Positions 41,963-50,830 of a stretch of DNA of 64,000 nucleotides are shown piece after piece. The stretch is from contig NZ_NIUY01000002.1 of the NCBI RefSeq assembly GCF_002205795.1, forward strand, positions 124,001 to 188,000, in the 5' to 3' direction. Numbering within the stretch: position 1 is the stretch's first letter; each line of letters begins with the position of its first letter. Source of the stretch: Chryseobacterium sp. VAUSW3 (GTDB lineage Bacteria > Bacteroidota > Bacteroidia > Flavobacteriales > Weeksellaceae). The translations under genes and the position numbers were made by a program. Under the pieces are notes generated by a model. The model ran no database searches. It saw only the letters and a program-made list of their open reading frames with translations, and was not told where the DNA came from.

Positions 41963-44557
41963 ATGAAAAATAGAAATTTACCTTTTAAAATTGCTGCGGT
42001 ATTTTTGATGTTTTCTTTCGGAAATGTGGGCGCACAGGACTTTAAGTCTATCATTCAGAACCATCTTTCAGCAAAGAATACATTTTTGAAAGCCGATCTT
42101 AAGAATTTCGAAATCATCAATCAGGATTTTTCCAAATCCATGAATTCGGATGTGGTTAAAATCCAACAGTCCTATAACGGAATCCCTGTTTACAATGCAG
42201 TGGGTACCGCTTTGATTAAAGATCAGAAAATTAATTTTTTTAATGACAGTTTTGCAAAAAACTATTCAAAAGCAATGCAGCCGTCTGAAGCTGTAAACAA
42301 TAAATCAGTTTTCGATAATGTCGCGCAGGCGTTGGGGTTAAAAAATAAAGCAGATTATCAGATTATTGGAATCCATGACGCCGATCTCGATGTACCTTTT
42401 GTAAAAAGCCGCTTGATTTATTTTCAGACAGAAAATAATGATTTGAGATTATGTCACGAATATATTTTCGAGGAAAAAGGAACTTCAAATTATTGGGATG
42501 TTCTGGCAGATGCAAAAACAGGGGAAATTCTCCACAAAGTAAATCTTACGCTTTCCTGTACCTTTAATCATGATGCTTACCACCACGATTATACTGCACA
42601 TATCCCGGAAGGTTTCAACAGTGATTTCAGTGATTCCTTAAAACCAGCAACGGCATTAGCGCCATTAAATGCAAGCTACAGAGTGTACGCATTGCCGATA
42701 GAAAGTCCTAGTCATGGAGATCGAACGCTAGAAGTAAATCCTTGGCTAGCCGACGCATCACCAGAGGGGTGGCATACTATTCCCGGAGGTACTTATACCG
42801 GAACTTTTACAACTACCCGCGGGAATAATGTAATGGCTTATGAGGATAAGGCAAATACCAATGCACCGGGAGCTTATGCCGAAGGTGGAGTCAACCGTGT
42901 GTTCGATTTTCCATTTATCGTAAATAATACACCTGCGAATTTAAATGCTTCAACCACCAATCTGTTTTATGTTAACAACAAGATTCACGATATTTTTTAC
43001 CGTTTAGGATTTACCGAAACTGCAAGAAATTTCCAGGCGTGGAATTTTGGTAAAGGTGGTGGCCAGAACGATTACGTGCAGGCTGAATCACAAGATGGCG
43101 GCGGTACAGATAATGCAAATTTTTCAACACCTATCGATGGATCAAGACCTAGAATGCAGATGTATTTATGGAATCCTTCGGTTTTGGAGCGGGTGTTCTA
43201 CAACGCTCCTGCAGAAGCGGTAGGAAGAGTGGTTCAGAATTACATTTCTACCACTTTTGGACCTGCACTTACACCTACAGGCATTACAGCAGATGTGAAA
43301 CTTGCTCCCGTGCTTGATGCCTGTACTGCTTTGCCAGCTGGTTCGCTTACCGGAATGATCGGTTTAATCGAAAGAGGGTCATGTGATTTTGTGGTTAAAG
43401 TGAAAAATGCACAGAATGCCGGTGCGCTCGCTGCAATTATTTACAGTTTACCAACCTCTACGCCAACCTCTGGAATGGCGGGAGTTGATGCTACTATTAC
43501 AATTCCGGCGGTATTGGTAGAGAACTCCGAAGGTGTATATATGAAAAATTTACTGGCAACAAAGACTGTAAATATAACCTTGAAATATGACCCTGCAACA
43601 CAAAAAATTAGAGACGGAAGTTTTGATAACGGAATTGTAATTCACGAATATGGTCACGGAATTTCTAACAGAAATACAGGAAGCGGTTATTCATGTCTGT
43701 CCTCGTCCAACTCAAAAGAACAAATGGGTGAAGGCTGGTCGGATTTCTTTGCCTTGATGCTTACTAACAGGCCTGGTGATAACGCTTCTGTTCCAAGAGG
43801 AATAGGTACTTATGCAATTACGGAAGATATCACAGGTCTTGGAATCAGACCGGCACAGTACTCACCGGATTTTGGAATTAATAACTATGCTTACGGCGAT
43901 ACGAACGGAATGGAATATACCAATACCAGTGGTCAGTTGGTACCCAATGTTCACTCAATTGGTTTCGTTTGGGCGTCTATGCTATGGGACCTGCACTGGA
44001 AGTATGTTGAAAAATACGGTTACTCATCAGATGTAATGGCAAATACAACCAACGGAAGTACTAGAGTGCTGCAGCTTGTGACCGACGCACTGAAACTTCA
44101 GGAATGTAGCCCTACCTTTGTGAGCGGCAGAAATGCAATTTTGGCAGCAGAACAAGCAACTACTGGCGGTCAGGACAAATGTATGATTTGGGACGTTTTT
44201 GCAAGAAGAGGTCTGGGTGCAAATGCATCTGCAGGATCAAAAACAAATATTAACGATCAGGTTGAAAGTTTTGATGTGCCTGCAGAATGTGTACTGGCAA
44301 CTAGTGATGTGAATGCAGGTAAAGCCTTAAGCATCTATCCTAATCCGGCGAAGAACGAATTCTTCCTGAAGTCTGGTAAAAATATCTTAGGAAAAGTAAA
44401 TGTTGAGATTTTTGATGCAACAGGAAAACTGGTTTCCAGCCAGAAGATTTCAGGTGCTGATCCGGTAAATACTCAATCTCTCGTAAACGGAGTTTATGTG
44501 GTGAAAGTAACAGGTTTAGGAGTGAATTATTCATCTAAACTGATGATCAAGAAATAA
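41963..44557 (+). CDS. Secreted M36 (fungalysin-like) metalloprotease with PA and T9SS domains
   Basis: An 864-residue exported protease. A signal peptide (about 25 residues, ending NVGAQ) is followed by a long propeptide with an FTP-like region (QQSYNGIPVYNAVGTALI). The M36 catalytic domain has the zinc motif HEYGHGISNR (H561, E562, H565), with the third ligand expected in EQMGEGWSDFF. A PA domain (about residues 440-540, including MIGLIERGSCDFVVKVKNA) is inserted before the zinc motif. A T9SS type A sorting domain (LSIYPNPAKNEFFLKSG to KLMIKK) ends the protein. It should be exported by the type IX system and digest external protein. It is monocistronic. Confidence 0.92.
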   Translation: MKNRNLPFKIAAVFLMFSFGNVGAQDFKSIIQNHLSAKNTFLKADLKNFEIINQDFSKSMNSDVVKIQQSYNGIPVYNAVGTALIKDQKINFFNDSFAKNYSKAMQPSEAVNNKSVFDNVAQALGLKNKADYQIIGIHDADLDVPFVKSRLIYFQTENNDLRLCHEYIFEEKGTSNYWDVLADAKTGEILHKVNLTLSCTFNHDAYHHDYTAHIPEGFNSDFSDSLKPATALAPLNASYRVYALPIESPSHGDRTLEVNPWLADASPEGWHTIPGGTYTGTFTTTRGNNVMAYEDKANTNAPGAYAEGGVNRVFDFPFIVNNTPANLNASTTNLFYVNNKIHDIFYRLGFTETARNFQAWNFGKGGGQNDYVQAESQDGGGTDNANFSTPIDGSRPRMQMYLWNPSVLERVFYNAPAEAVGRVVQNYISTTFGPALTPTGITADVKLAPVLDACTALPAGSLTGMIGLIERGSCDFVVKVKNAQNAGALAAIIYSLPTSTPTSGMAGVDATITIPAVLVENSEGVYMKNLLATKTVNITLKYDPATQKIRDGSFDNGIVIHEYGHGISNRNTGSGYSCLSSSNSKEQMGEGWSDFFALMLTNRPGDNASVPRGIGTYAITEDITGLGIRPAQYSPDFGINNYAYGDTNGMEYTNTSGQLVPNVHSIGFVWASMLWDLHWKYVEKYGYSSDVMANTTNGSTRVLQLVTDALKLQECSPTFVSGRNAILAAEQATTGGQDKCMIWDVFARRGLGANASAGSKTNINDQVESFDVPAECVLATSDVNAGKALSIYPNPAKNEFFLKSGKNILGKVNVEIFDATGKLVSSQKISGADPVNTQSLVNGVYVVKVTGLGVNYSSKLMIKK

Positions 44558-44576
44558 TTAATAATTATATTTTTCA

Positions 44577-44611
44577 GCCGCTCTGCAATTTTTGTGGAGC
44601 GGTTTTTTTTC
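44577..44611 (+). terminator. Terminator of the M36 protease gene
   Basis: CCGCTC / GAGCGG stem with inner CAA/TTG pairing and an eight-T run. Confidence 0.85.
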
Positions 44612-44676
44612 ACGAAGGTTTTAATTATTAATTGCGTTTTCTTCAAAGCTGTAAAGGCAGGATTAAAAAAACGCAC

Positions 44677-44713
44677 TAAAAAACCCATCAAATAAAATGT
44701 GATGGGTTTTTTT
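44677..44713. terminator. Terminator of rplS
   Basis: The 10-bp stem AAACCCATCA / TGATGGGTTT with a 9-nt loop is flanked by A and T runs. It serves rplS on the minus strand and may also act on the plus strand. Confidence 0.85.
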
Positions 44714-44729
44714 ATGGTTGTTGTCTGAA

Positions 44730-45083
44730 TTACTTTTTGTAAGCAGCGTCTTTAATTCTCGCTTTTTTACCTCTAAGGTTTCTGAAATAGTAGATTCTCG
44801 CTCTTTTCACTTTACCTCTTCTGTCAACCTCAATTTTCTGAAGTGCTGGTAAATTGATAGGAAAAACTCTTTCTACTCCTACATCACCACTCATTTTTCT
44901 GATGGTAAATGTTTTGGTAAGACCGGTTCCTCTCAACTGAATTACAGTTCCTTTAAAGAACTGAGTTCTAGTTTTAGCGCCTTCTTTAATTTCGTAATAC
45001 ACAGTGATGGTGTCACCGGCTTTGAATTCTGGGAATTCTTTTTTAGCAATGTACTTGTCTTGTACGTACTTTAATAAATCCAT
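44730..45083 (-). CDS. rplS: 50S ribosomal protein L19
   Basis: L19 lies at the 30S-50S interface. The 117-residue protein has the core AGDTITVYYEIKEGAKTRTQ, the FKGTVIQLRGTGLTKTFTIRK strand and the basic end RIYYFRNLRGKKARIKD. The length is normal. It is expressed alone from its own promoter; trmD and rimM, which precede rplS in many bacteria, are not here. Confidence 0.97.
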   Translation of the reverse strand: MDLLKYVQDKYIAKKEFPEFKAGDTITVYYEIKEGAKTRTQFFKGTVIQLRGTGLTKTFTIRKMSGDVGVERVFPINLPALQKIEVDRRGKVKRARIYYFRNLRGKKARIKDAAYKK

Positions 45084-45154
45084 TTTTATAATAAAAATTT
45101 TTTGTCAAGCTAAGCAACATTCACGTCCTTCGTCAGAGGTTGATTAACAGGTTG

Positions 45155-45185
45155 CAAAAATAACATAATTTTTTCTGTCTGCCAA
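45155..45185 (-). promoter_or_regulatory. Promoter of rplS
   Basis: On the minus strand TTG (45183-45185), 20 nt, TATTTTTG (45155-45162) fits the Bacteroidetes consensus. The leader would be about 65 nt. The gap 45084-45330 holds nothing else I can identify. Confidence 0.62.
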
Positions 45186-45330
45186 TACTTTAAAAGATAT
45201 TTTTTAAAAATTTGTCATTCAATAATGATTTTAAAATATCTAAAAAAAGCTTTTACGAATTTACAAAAAACGCAAATAGATTTTTATTAAAAAAAATTGT
45301 AATTTCAAGCCACAAAATTTCAATATAATA

Positions 45331-46035
45331 ATGATCGATAAAAGAGTAAAAAATGCCAAAGAAGCCATCCAGGGAATTACTGATGGAATGACTTTGATTG
45401 TAGGTGGTTTCGGATTATCCGGAATTCCCGAGAATTCAATCGCCGAGCTGGTTGCAAGTAATATTTCCGGACTTACCTGCATTTCCAACAATGCCGGAGT
45501 CGATGATTTTGGACTTGGTTTGCTTCTTCAAAGAAAACAGATTAAAAAAATGATCGCATCCTACGTTGGAGAAAACGCAGAGTTCGAAAGACAGATGCTT
45601 TCCGGTGAACTTGAGGTGGAACTCACGCCACAGGGAACTTTAGCGGAAAAATGTCGCGCTGCGCAACACGGAATTCCGGCGTTTTATACTCCCGCAGGTT
45701 ACGGAACTGAAGTTGCGGAAGGTAAGGAAACTAAAGAATTCAACGGTAAAATGCATATTCTGGAGTATGCCTACGAAGCAGATTTTTCTATCGTGAAAGC
45801 CTGGAAAGGTGATCAAGCAGGAAATTTAATCTTCAGAGGAACTGCACGAAATTTCAATGCGCCAATGGCTGGAGCCGGGAAAATTACCATTGCTGAGGTG
45901 GAAGAATTGGTTGAGCCTGGAGAACTTGATCCTAACCAGATTCATATCCCGGGAATTATGGTTCAGCGGATTTTCCAGGGCGAAAAATTCGAAAAAAGAA
46001 TAGAGCAGCGTACAACCAGAAAAAGAGAAGCATAA
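45331..46035 (+). CDS. scoA: 3-oxoacid CoA-transferase subunit A
   Basis: Subunit A of the succinyl-CoA:3-oxoacid CoA-transferase (SCOT-type), which moves CoA between succinyl-CoA and acetoacetate. The 234-residue protein has the start [33 protein letters not shown], typical of family I CoA-transferase alpha chains, and a C-terminal basic tail. It is translationally coupled to subunit B (stop and start share one nucleotide). The pair could link ketone-body or branched-chain acid use to the TCA cycle. Confidence 0.92.
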   Translation: MIDKRVKNAKEAIQGITDGMTLIVGGFGLSGIPENSIAELVASNISGLTCISNNAGVDDFGLGLLLQRKQIKKMIASYVGENAEFERQMLSGELEVELTPQGTLAEKCRAAQHGIPAFYTPAGYGTEVAEGKETKEFNGKMHILEYAYEADFSIVKAWKGDQAGNLIFRGTARNFNAPMAGAGKITIAEVEELVEPGELDPNQIHIPGIMVQRIFQGEKFEKRIEQRTTRKREA

Positions 46036-46688
46036 TGTTGACAAAAGAACAAATCGCACAGCGAATTTCAAAGGAAGTTAAAGACCGTTATTATGTAAAT
46101 CTCGGCATCGGAATTCCCACCTTGGTCGCAAACTATGTTCCGCAGGATATTTCCGTTGAATTCCAAAGTGAGAACGGAGTGCTTGGCATGGGACCTTTTC
46201 CTTACGAAGGCGAAGAGGATCCGGATTTAATTAATGCTGGAAAGCAAACCATTACAACACTACCGGGTGCTTCTTTTTTCGATTCTGCTTTCAGTTTCGG
46301 GATGATCCGCAGCAAAAAAGTTGATCTCACCATTCTTGGAGCCATGGAAGTTTCAGAAAACGGCGATATAGCCAACTGGAAAATACCAGGTAAAATGGTG
46401 AAAGGCATGGGTGGTGCGATGGATTTGGTTGCTTCAGCTGAGAATATTATTGTAGCGATGATGCACGTGAACAAAGCCGGCGAAAGTAAAATTCTTAAAA
46501 AATGTACCCTTCCTTTAACTGGCGTTTGCTGTGTAAAAAAAGTAGTTACAGAACTTGCTGTGATGGATGTTACGCCAAAAGGTTTTAAACTTCTCGAGCG
46601 CGCTCCCGGAGTTTCCGTGGAAGATATTATTAAAGCTACTGAAGCAGATTTGATTATCGAAGGAGAAATTCCTGAAATGCAGTTTTAA
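46035..46688 (+). CDS. scoB: 3-oxoacid CoA-transferase subunit B
   Basis: Subunit B carries the catalytic glutamate in the family motif SENGVLGMGPFP, where the enzyme-CoA thioester forms. The 217-residue protein is complete and has the block GGAMDLVASAENIIVAMMH typical of beta chains. It follows scoA directly and ends at a strong terminator. Confidence 0.93.
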   Translation: MLTKEQIAQRISKEVKDRYYVNLGIGIPTLVANYVPQDISVEFQSENGVLGMGPFPYEGEEDPDLINAGKQTITTLPGASFFDSAFSFGMIRSKKVDLTILGAMEVSENGDIANWKIPGKMVKGMGGAMDLVASAENIIVAMMHVNKAGESKILKKCTLPLTGVCCVKKVVTELAVMDVTPKGFKLLERAPGVSVEDIIKATEADLIIEGEIPEMQF

Positions 46689-46708
46689 ATCAAATACCCA
46701 ACCTATAT

Positions 46709-46741
46709 AATCCCTTTCAAATTTTGAAAGGGATTTTTTTT
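46709..46741 (+). terminator. Terminator of scoAB
   Basis: AATCCCTTTCAAA faces TTTGAAAGGGATT and is followed by a T run. Confidence 0.88.
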
Positions 46742-46840
46742 GTGCTTCTGTGAAACAGATTATTTATCTGAAATTTAACGTGTTTACAGATATTTTTAAT
46801 AGGCTTAACTTTCTCTTTTAAAAATTATATCTAAAAATAT

Positions 46841-46870
46841 TTTGAATTTAACAAAAAACATCTAATTTTG
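46841..46870 (+). promoter_or_regulatory. Promoter of the arginine operon
   Basis: TTTG (46841-46844), 18 nt, TAATTTTG (46863-46870) is a close match to the Bacteroidetes consensus. It lies about 25 nt before the GTG start of the first gene. Confidence 0.68.
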
Positions 46871-46895
46871 CCCTCTAATTTAGATAAACGTACAA

Positions 46896-47531
46896 GTGAA
46901 TGCGAAATTTACAGTAAAAGTTGCAAAGGTTCAGGACCTTAAATATGTGCCGGCTATTTTGAAAGAGATCGAAGAATCTGCGAAAGAGCGCGGAACCGGT
47001 ATTGCAAAACGTACTGCAACTTATCTCGAAGAGAAAATAAATGAAGGGAAAGCGGTAATGGCATTCTCTCCGGAAGGCGAGTGGGCGGGTTTCTGCTATA
47101 TCGAAACGTGGAGCAATAAAACTTATGTTGCCAATTCCGGATTAATTGTTTCCAGAAAATTCAGGAACGAAGGATTAGCAAGGAAAATAAAGGAGTTTAT
47201 TTTTCACTACTCACGCAAAAAATATCCCAACGCAAAACTTTTTGGTCTTACAACAGGTCTTGCAGTGATGAAAATCAACAGCAGTTTAGGGTACAAACCT
47301 GTTACTTACTCAGAACTTACCCAGGATGATGTGTTCTGGAGCGGATGCCAAAGCTGCGTGAATTTTGAGATTCTAAAAAGCAAAGAGCGCAAAAATTGCC
47401 TTTGTACCGCAATGCTGTATAATCCCAATGAAGTGAAAGAACCTGAAAATATTAAAAAAACCGAAACTGAAGATGACCAGAAGTTATTTTCAAAATTCAA
47501 AAAAATAAGAACAATGTTATGGAAAAAGTAG
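46896..47531 (+). CDS. GNAT acyltransferase, probable N-acyl-glutamate synthase of the arginine operon
   Basis: A 211-residue GNAT-fold protein (RKFRNEGLARKIKEFIFHYS is the acyl-CoA-binding pyrophosphate loop). It is the first gene of an operon with every other arginine step, so it probably acylates glutamate (ArgA role). It starts with GTG at 46896; no ATG gives the conserved N-terminus. The C-terminal part has four cysteines in a CxxC and CxC arrangement (C151, C154, C168, C170) that could bind zinc or sense redox. Its stop overlaps the start of argG by 13 nt. Substrate assignment rests on context. Confidence 0.78.
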   Translation: MNAKFTVKVAKVQDLKYVPAILKEIEESAKERGTGIAKRTATYLEEKINEGKAVMAFSPEGEWAGFCYIETWSNKTYVANSGLIVSRKFRNEGLARKIKEFIFHYSRKKYPNAKLFGLTTGLAVMKINSSLGYKPVTYSELTQDDVFWSGCQSCVNFEILKSKERKNCLCTAMLYNPNEVKEPENIKKTETEDDQKLFSKFKKIRTMLWKK

Positions 47532-48709
47532 TTTTAGCTTACAGTGGCGGACTCGATACTTCTTTTTGTGCCGTTTATCTTTCGAAAGTGAAACAATTAG
47601 AAGTGCATGCGGTGATGGTCAATCTTGGTGGATTTTCTGAAGAAGAAATAAAAAAAACGGAAGAGCGCGCTTATCATTTAGGTGTAAAATCTTTCCATGT
47701 AATCGATGATGCGGAGAATTATTATCAAAAATGCATCAAATATTTAATTTTCGGAAATGTTTTAAAAAATAATACTTATCCGCTTTCCGTAAGTTCTGAA
47801 AGAGTTTTTCAAGCAACAGCGATTGCAAATTATGCTAAAAAAATTGGTGCAAAAGCCATCGCTCACGGAAGTACGGGTGCGGGAAATGATCAGGTGAGAT
47901 TTGACAGTATTTTTCAGATTCTTTTGCCCGAAATTGAAATCATCACGCCGATTCGTGATCTGAAACTTTCCAGAAATGGAGAAATAGAATTTTTAAAAGA
48001 AAATGGTTTCGAAATCAATTTTGAAAAATCGCAATATTCGATCAATAAAGGTCTTTGGGGAACATCTGTAGGTGGAAAAGAAACCTTAACTTCAAACCTG
48101 TCACTACCGGAAACGGCCTTTCCAACGCAAATTTCAAAAACTAAACCGGAAGAAATGAGCATTACTTTCGAAAAAGGCGAAATCAAAGCGGTGAATGGTC
48201 AAGAATTTTCTAAACCGATTGAGGCGATTCAGTTCATTCAGGAAATTGCACAAGCTTTTGCCATCGGCCGCGACACCCACGTTGGCGACACAATTATCGG
48301 AATCAAAGGTCGTGTGAGTTTTGAAGCTTCAGCGCCTTTAATTATTCTGAAAGCCCATCATTTGCTGGAAAAACACACCTTAACCAAAAGCCAACTTTTC
48401 ATTAAAGATCAGCTGAGTCTTTCCTACGGGAATTATCTGCACGATGGTTTGGTCCTCGATCCGGTGATGCAGGATATTGAAACGCTTTTCGAGTCTTCAC
48501 AGAAAACCGTGAATGGAATTGTGAAAATTTTACTTAAACCTTATCATTTTTCACTGATCGGAGTGGAATCGGAAAACGATTTAATGTCTTCAAAATTCGG
48601 TTCTTACGGAGAAATGAACAAAACCTGGACGGAATCTGATGTAAAAGGTTTCTCCAAAATTTATTCGAATGCGCTAAGCATTTATCATCAGGTAAACAAC
48701 AAGAATTAA
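47519..48709 (+). CDS. argG: Argininosuccinate synthase
   Basis: ArgG joins citrulline and aspartate with ATP to form argininosuccinate. The 396-residue protein has the N-type ATP pyrophosphatase P-loop AYSGGLDTSF, the block AHGSTGAGNDQVRFD and the start MEKVVLAYSGGLDTSFCAVYL. It overlaps the upstream acyltransferase gene and is followed by argC after one nucleotide. The ATG lies inside the previous gene, which fits coupled translation. Confidence 0.96.
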   Translation: MEKVVLAYSGGLDTSFCAVYLSKVKQLEVHAVMVNLGGFSEEEIKKTEERAYHLGVKSFHVIDDAENYYQKCIKYLIFGNVLKNNTYPLSVSSERVFQATAIANYAKKIGAKAIAHGSTGAGNDQVRFDSIFQILLPEIEIITPIRDLKLSRNGEIEFLKENGFEINFEKSQYSINKGLWGTSVGGKETLTSNLSLPETAFPTQISKTKPEEMSITFEKGEIKAVNGQEFSKPIEAIQFIQEIAQAFAIGRDTHVGDTIIGIKGRVSFEASAPLIILKAHHLLEKHTLTKSQLFIKDQLSLSYGNYLHDGLVLDPVMQDIETLFESSQKTVNGIVKILLKPYHFSLIGVESENDLMSSKFGSYGEMNKTWTESDVKGFSKIYSNALSIYHQVNNKN

Positions 48710-48710
48710 C

Positions 48711-49685
48711 ATGGAAAAAATAAAAGTAGGAATTGTAGGCGGAACAGGTTTTACAGCAGGCGAATTAATTCGAATCTTGCTTTATCACCCGAATGTAGAG
48801 ATTTCTTTCGTGACGAGTCAAAGTCTTCAGGGCGAATTTGTTTCTGATGTTCATAAAGATTTGTTCGGGGAAACAACTTTAAAATTTGAAAATCTGGCGC
48901 AACCCGCCGATATGATTTTCCTTTGTCTTCCGCATGGCGAAAGCAAAAACTGGCTTATCGAAAACGAAAAACGAATTGCTCCCGAAACTAAAATTATCGA
49001 TTTGGGAAATGATTTTCGTGTGGATGAAGAATGGAATGATAAAAAATTCATCTATGGACTTTCGGAATTTAACAAAGAAAAAATTGTAAAAGCTTCGTAT
49101 ATCGCCAATCCGGGCTGTTTTGCGACAGCGATTCAGTTGGGAATTTTACCGATTTTAAAGCAAGAAAAAATTGAAAAAATACAATGCGTAGGAATCACTG
49201 GTTCTACCGGAGCTGGAAAAGCTTTGCACCAATCGCTGAATTTCAATTGGCGAAATGATAATATTTCTCCTTATAAAACCTTTACGCATCAACATATCGC
49301 AGAAATTGATAAAAGCATTTCACTGATTTCTGAAACCAAAACGGAAATTAATTTCATCCCATGGAGAGGTGATTTTACCCGTGGAATTTTCGTTTCATTA
49401 ATGATGGAAAGCAATCTTTCTCAGGCAGAAATCGAGGAAATTTATAAATATGCTTATAAATATTCAAAATTCGTTTTCGTTTCCGCAAGTCCGATTGATC
49501 TGAAACAAGTCGTAAACACCAATAAAGCGGTGGTTTATATCGAAAAAGTCGGGAAAAATCTGGCAATTCACGTGGCGATTGATAATCTGTTGAAAGGCGC
49601 TTCCGGACAAGCCATCCAAAATATGAATTTGATGTTCGGTTTTGATGAAAAAGCTGGATTAAATCTTAAACCTTCTGTTTTTTAA
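48711..49685 (+). CDS. argC: N-acyl-gamma-glutamyl-phosphate reductase
   Basis: ArgC reduces the N-acylglutamyl phosphate to the semialdehyde with NADPH. The 324-residue protein begins with the Rossmann motif VGIVGGTGFTAGELIRIL and has the active-site Cys in SYIANPGCFATAI. The end LKGASGQAIQNMNLMFG is characteristic. It is the third gene of the operon. Confidence 0.95.
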   Translation: MEKIKVGIVGGTGFTAGELIRILLYHPNVEISFVTSQSLQGEFVSDVHKDLFGETTLKFENLAQPADMIFLCLPHGESKNWLIENEKRIAPETKIIDLGNDFRVDEEWNDKKFIYGLSEFNKEKIVKASYIANPGCFATAIQLGILPILKQEKIEKIQCVGITGSTGAGKALHQSLNFNWRNDNISPYKTFTHQHIAEIDKSISLISETKTEINFIPWRGDFTRGIFVSLMMESNLSQAEIEEIYKYAYKYSKFVFVSASPIDLKQVVNTNKAVVYIEKVGKNLAIHVAIDNLLKGASGQAIQNMNLMFGFDEKAGLNLKPSVF

Positions 49686-49687
49686 TC

Positions 49688-50827
49688 ATGAAATTATTTG
49701 ATGTATATCCTTTGATGCCCGTAAATATTGTGAAAGCAAAAAACTGTAAACTTTGGGACGAAAACGGAACCGAATATCTCGATTTTTATGGCGGTCACGC
49801 GGTGATTTCTGTTGGCCATTCGCATCCTTTTTATGTGGGAAAAATTAAAAATCAGCTCGATAAAATTGGTTTTTATTCCAATTCTGTGATCAATAAATTG
49901 CAGGAAGAATTGGCCGAAAAGCTCGGAAAAATCTCAGAATTTGAAGATTACAATCTTTTTTTGTGTAATTCAGGCGCGGAAGCGAATGAAAATGCCCTGA
50001 AAATTGCATCTTTTATTTCAGGGAAAAAGAAATTCATTACGTTCAAAAATTCTTTTCACGGACGAACTTCCGCGGCAGTTGCAGCGACTGACGATCCTTC
50101 GATTGTGGCTCCAGTAAACGAAACTTCAAATTTTATTTTTTGTGAATGGAATAATGTGGAGGAATTTGAAAAGCTCTTTTTTGAAAATATTCAGGATTTA
50201 GCTGGAGTTATTATTGAAGGAATTCAGGGAATTGGCGGAATTCAGATTCCTTCTCAAGAATTGATGTCGAAGATCTCCGAATTGTGCGTTGAAAATTCGG
50301 TTTTCTTTATTTCAGATGAAATTCAGTCGGGTTACGCGCGAAGCGGAAAATTCTTTGCTCATCAGTATTTCAACGTAAAGCCTGACATCATTACGACCGC
50401 AAAAGGAATGGCAAACGGTTTTCCAATCGGTGGCGTTTTGGTTTCGTCGAAAATTCCTGCAAAACACAAAATGCTTGGAACTACTTTTGGTGGAAATCAT
50501 TTGGCTTGTGCAGCTGCAATCGCGGTTTTAGAGATTATTTCTAATGAAAATCTAGTTGAAGAATCTCTTCAAAAAGGAAAATATTTAGTCCAAAAATTAA
50601 ATGAAATTCCACGGGTCAAGGAAATCCGCGGAAAAGGTCTTTTAATCGGAATCGATTTTGAAATTCCGGCTTCACAAGTTTCCAAAATATTAAGGGAAGA
50701 GTTTAAAATTTTTGTCGGAAGCGCTTCAAATCCTTTAACGATGAGGCTTTTGCCGCCACTTACTATTTCTTATCCTGAAATGGATTATTTAATTTCTTCT
50801 CTTCAATCAGTCTTAAATTCAATTTAA
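49688..50827 (+). CDS. argD: N-acylornithine aminotransferase
   Basis: A 379-residue class III PLP aminotransferase. The PLP lysine lies in the block DIITTAKGMANGFPIGG, and SDEIQSGYARSGKFFAHQ precedes it. In this operon it converts N-acylglutamate semialdehyde to N-acylornithine. It is about the normal length of ArgD. The gap to argC is 2 nt. Confidence 0.94.
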   Translation: MKLFDVYPLMPVNIVKAKNCKLWDENGTEYLDFYGGHAVISVGHSHPFYVGKIKNQLDKIGFYSNSVINKLQEELAEKLGKISEFEDYNLFLCNSGAEANENALKIASFISGKKKFITFKNSFHGRTSAAVAATDDPSIVAPVNETSNFIFCEWNNVEEFEKLFFENIQDLAGVIIEGIQGIGGIQIPSQELMSKISELCVENSVFFISDEIQSGYARSGKFFAHQYFNVKPDIITTAKGMANGFPIGGVLVSSKIPAKHKMLGTTFGGNHLACAAAIAVLEIISNENLVEESLQKGKYLVQKLNEIPRVKEIRGKGLLIGIDFEIPASQVSKILREEFKIFVGSASNPLTMRLLPPLTISYPEMDYLISSLQSVLNSI

Positions 50828-50830
50828 AAA

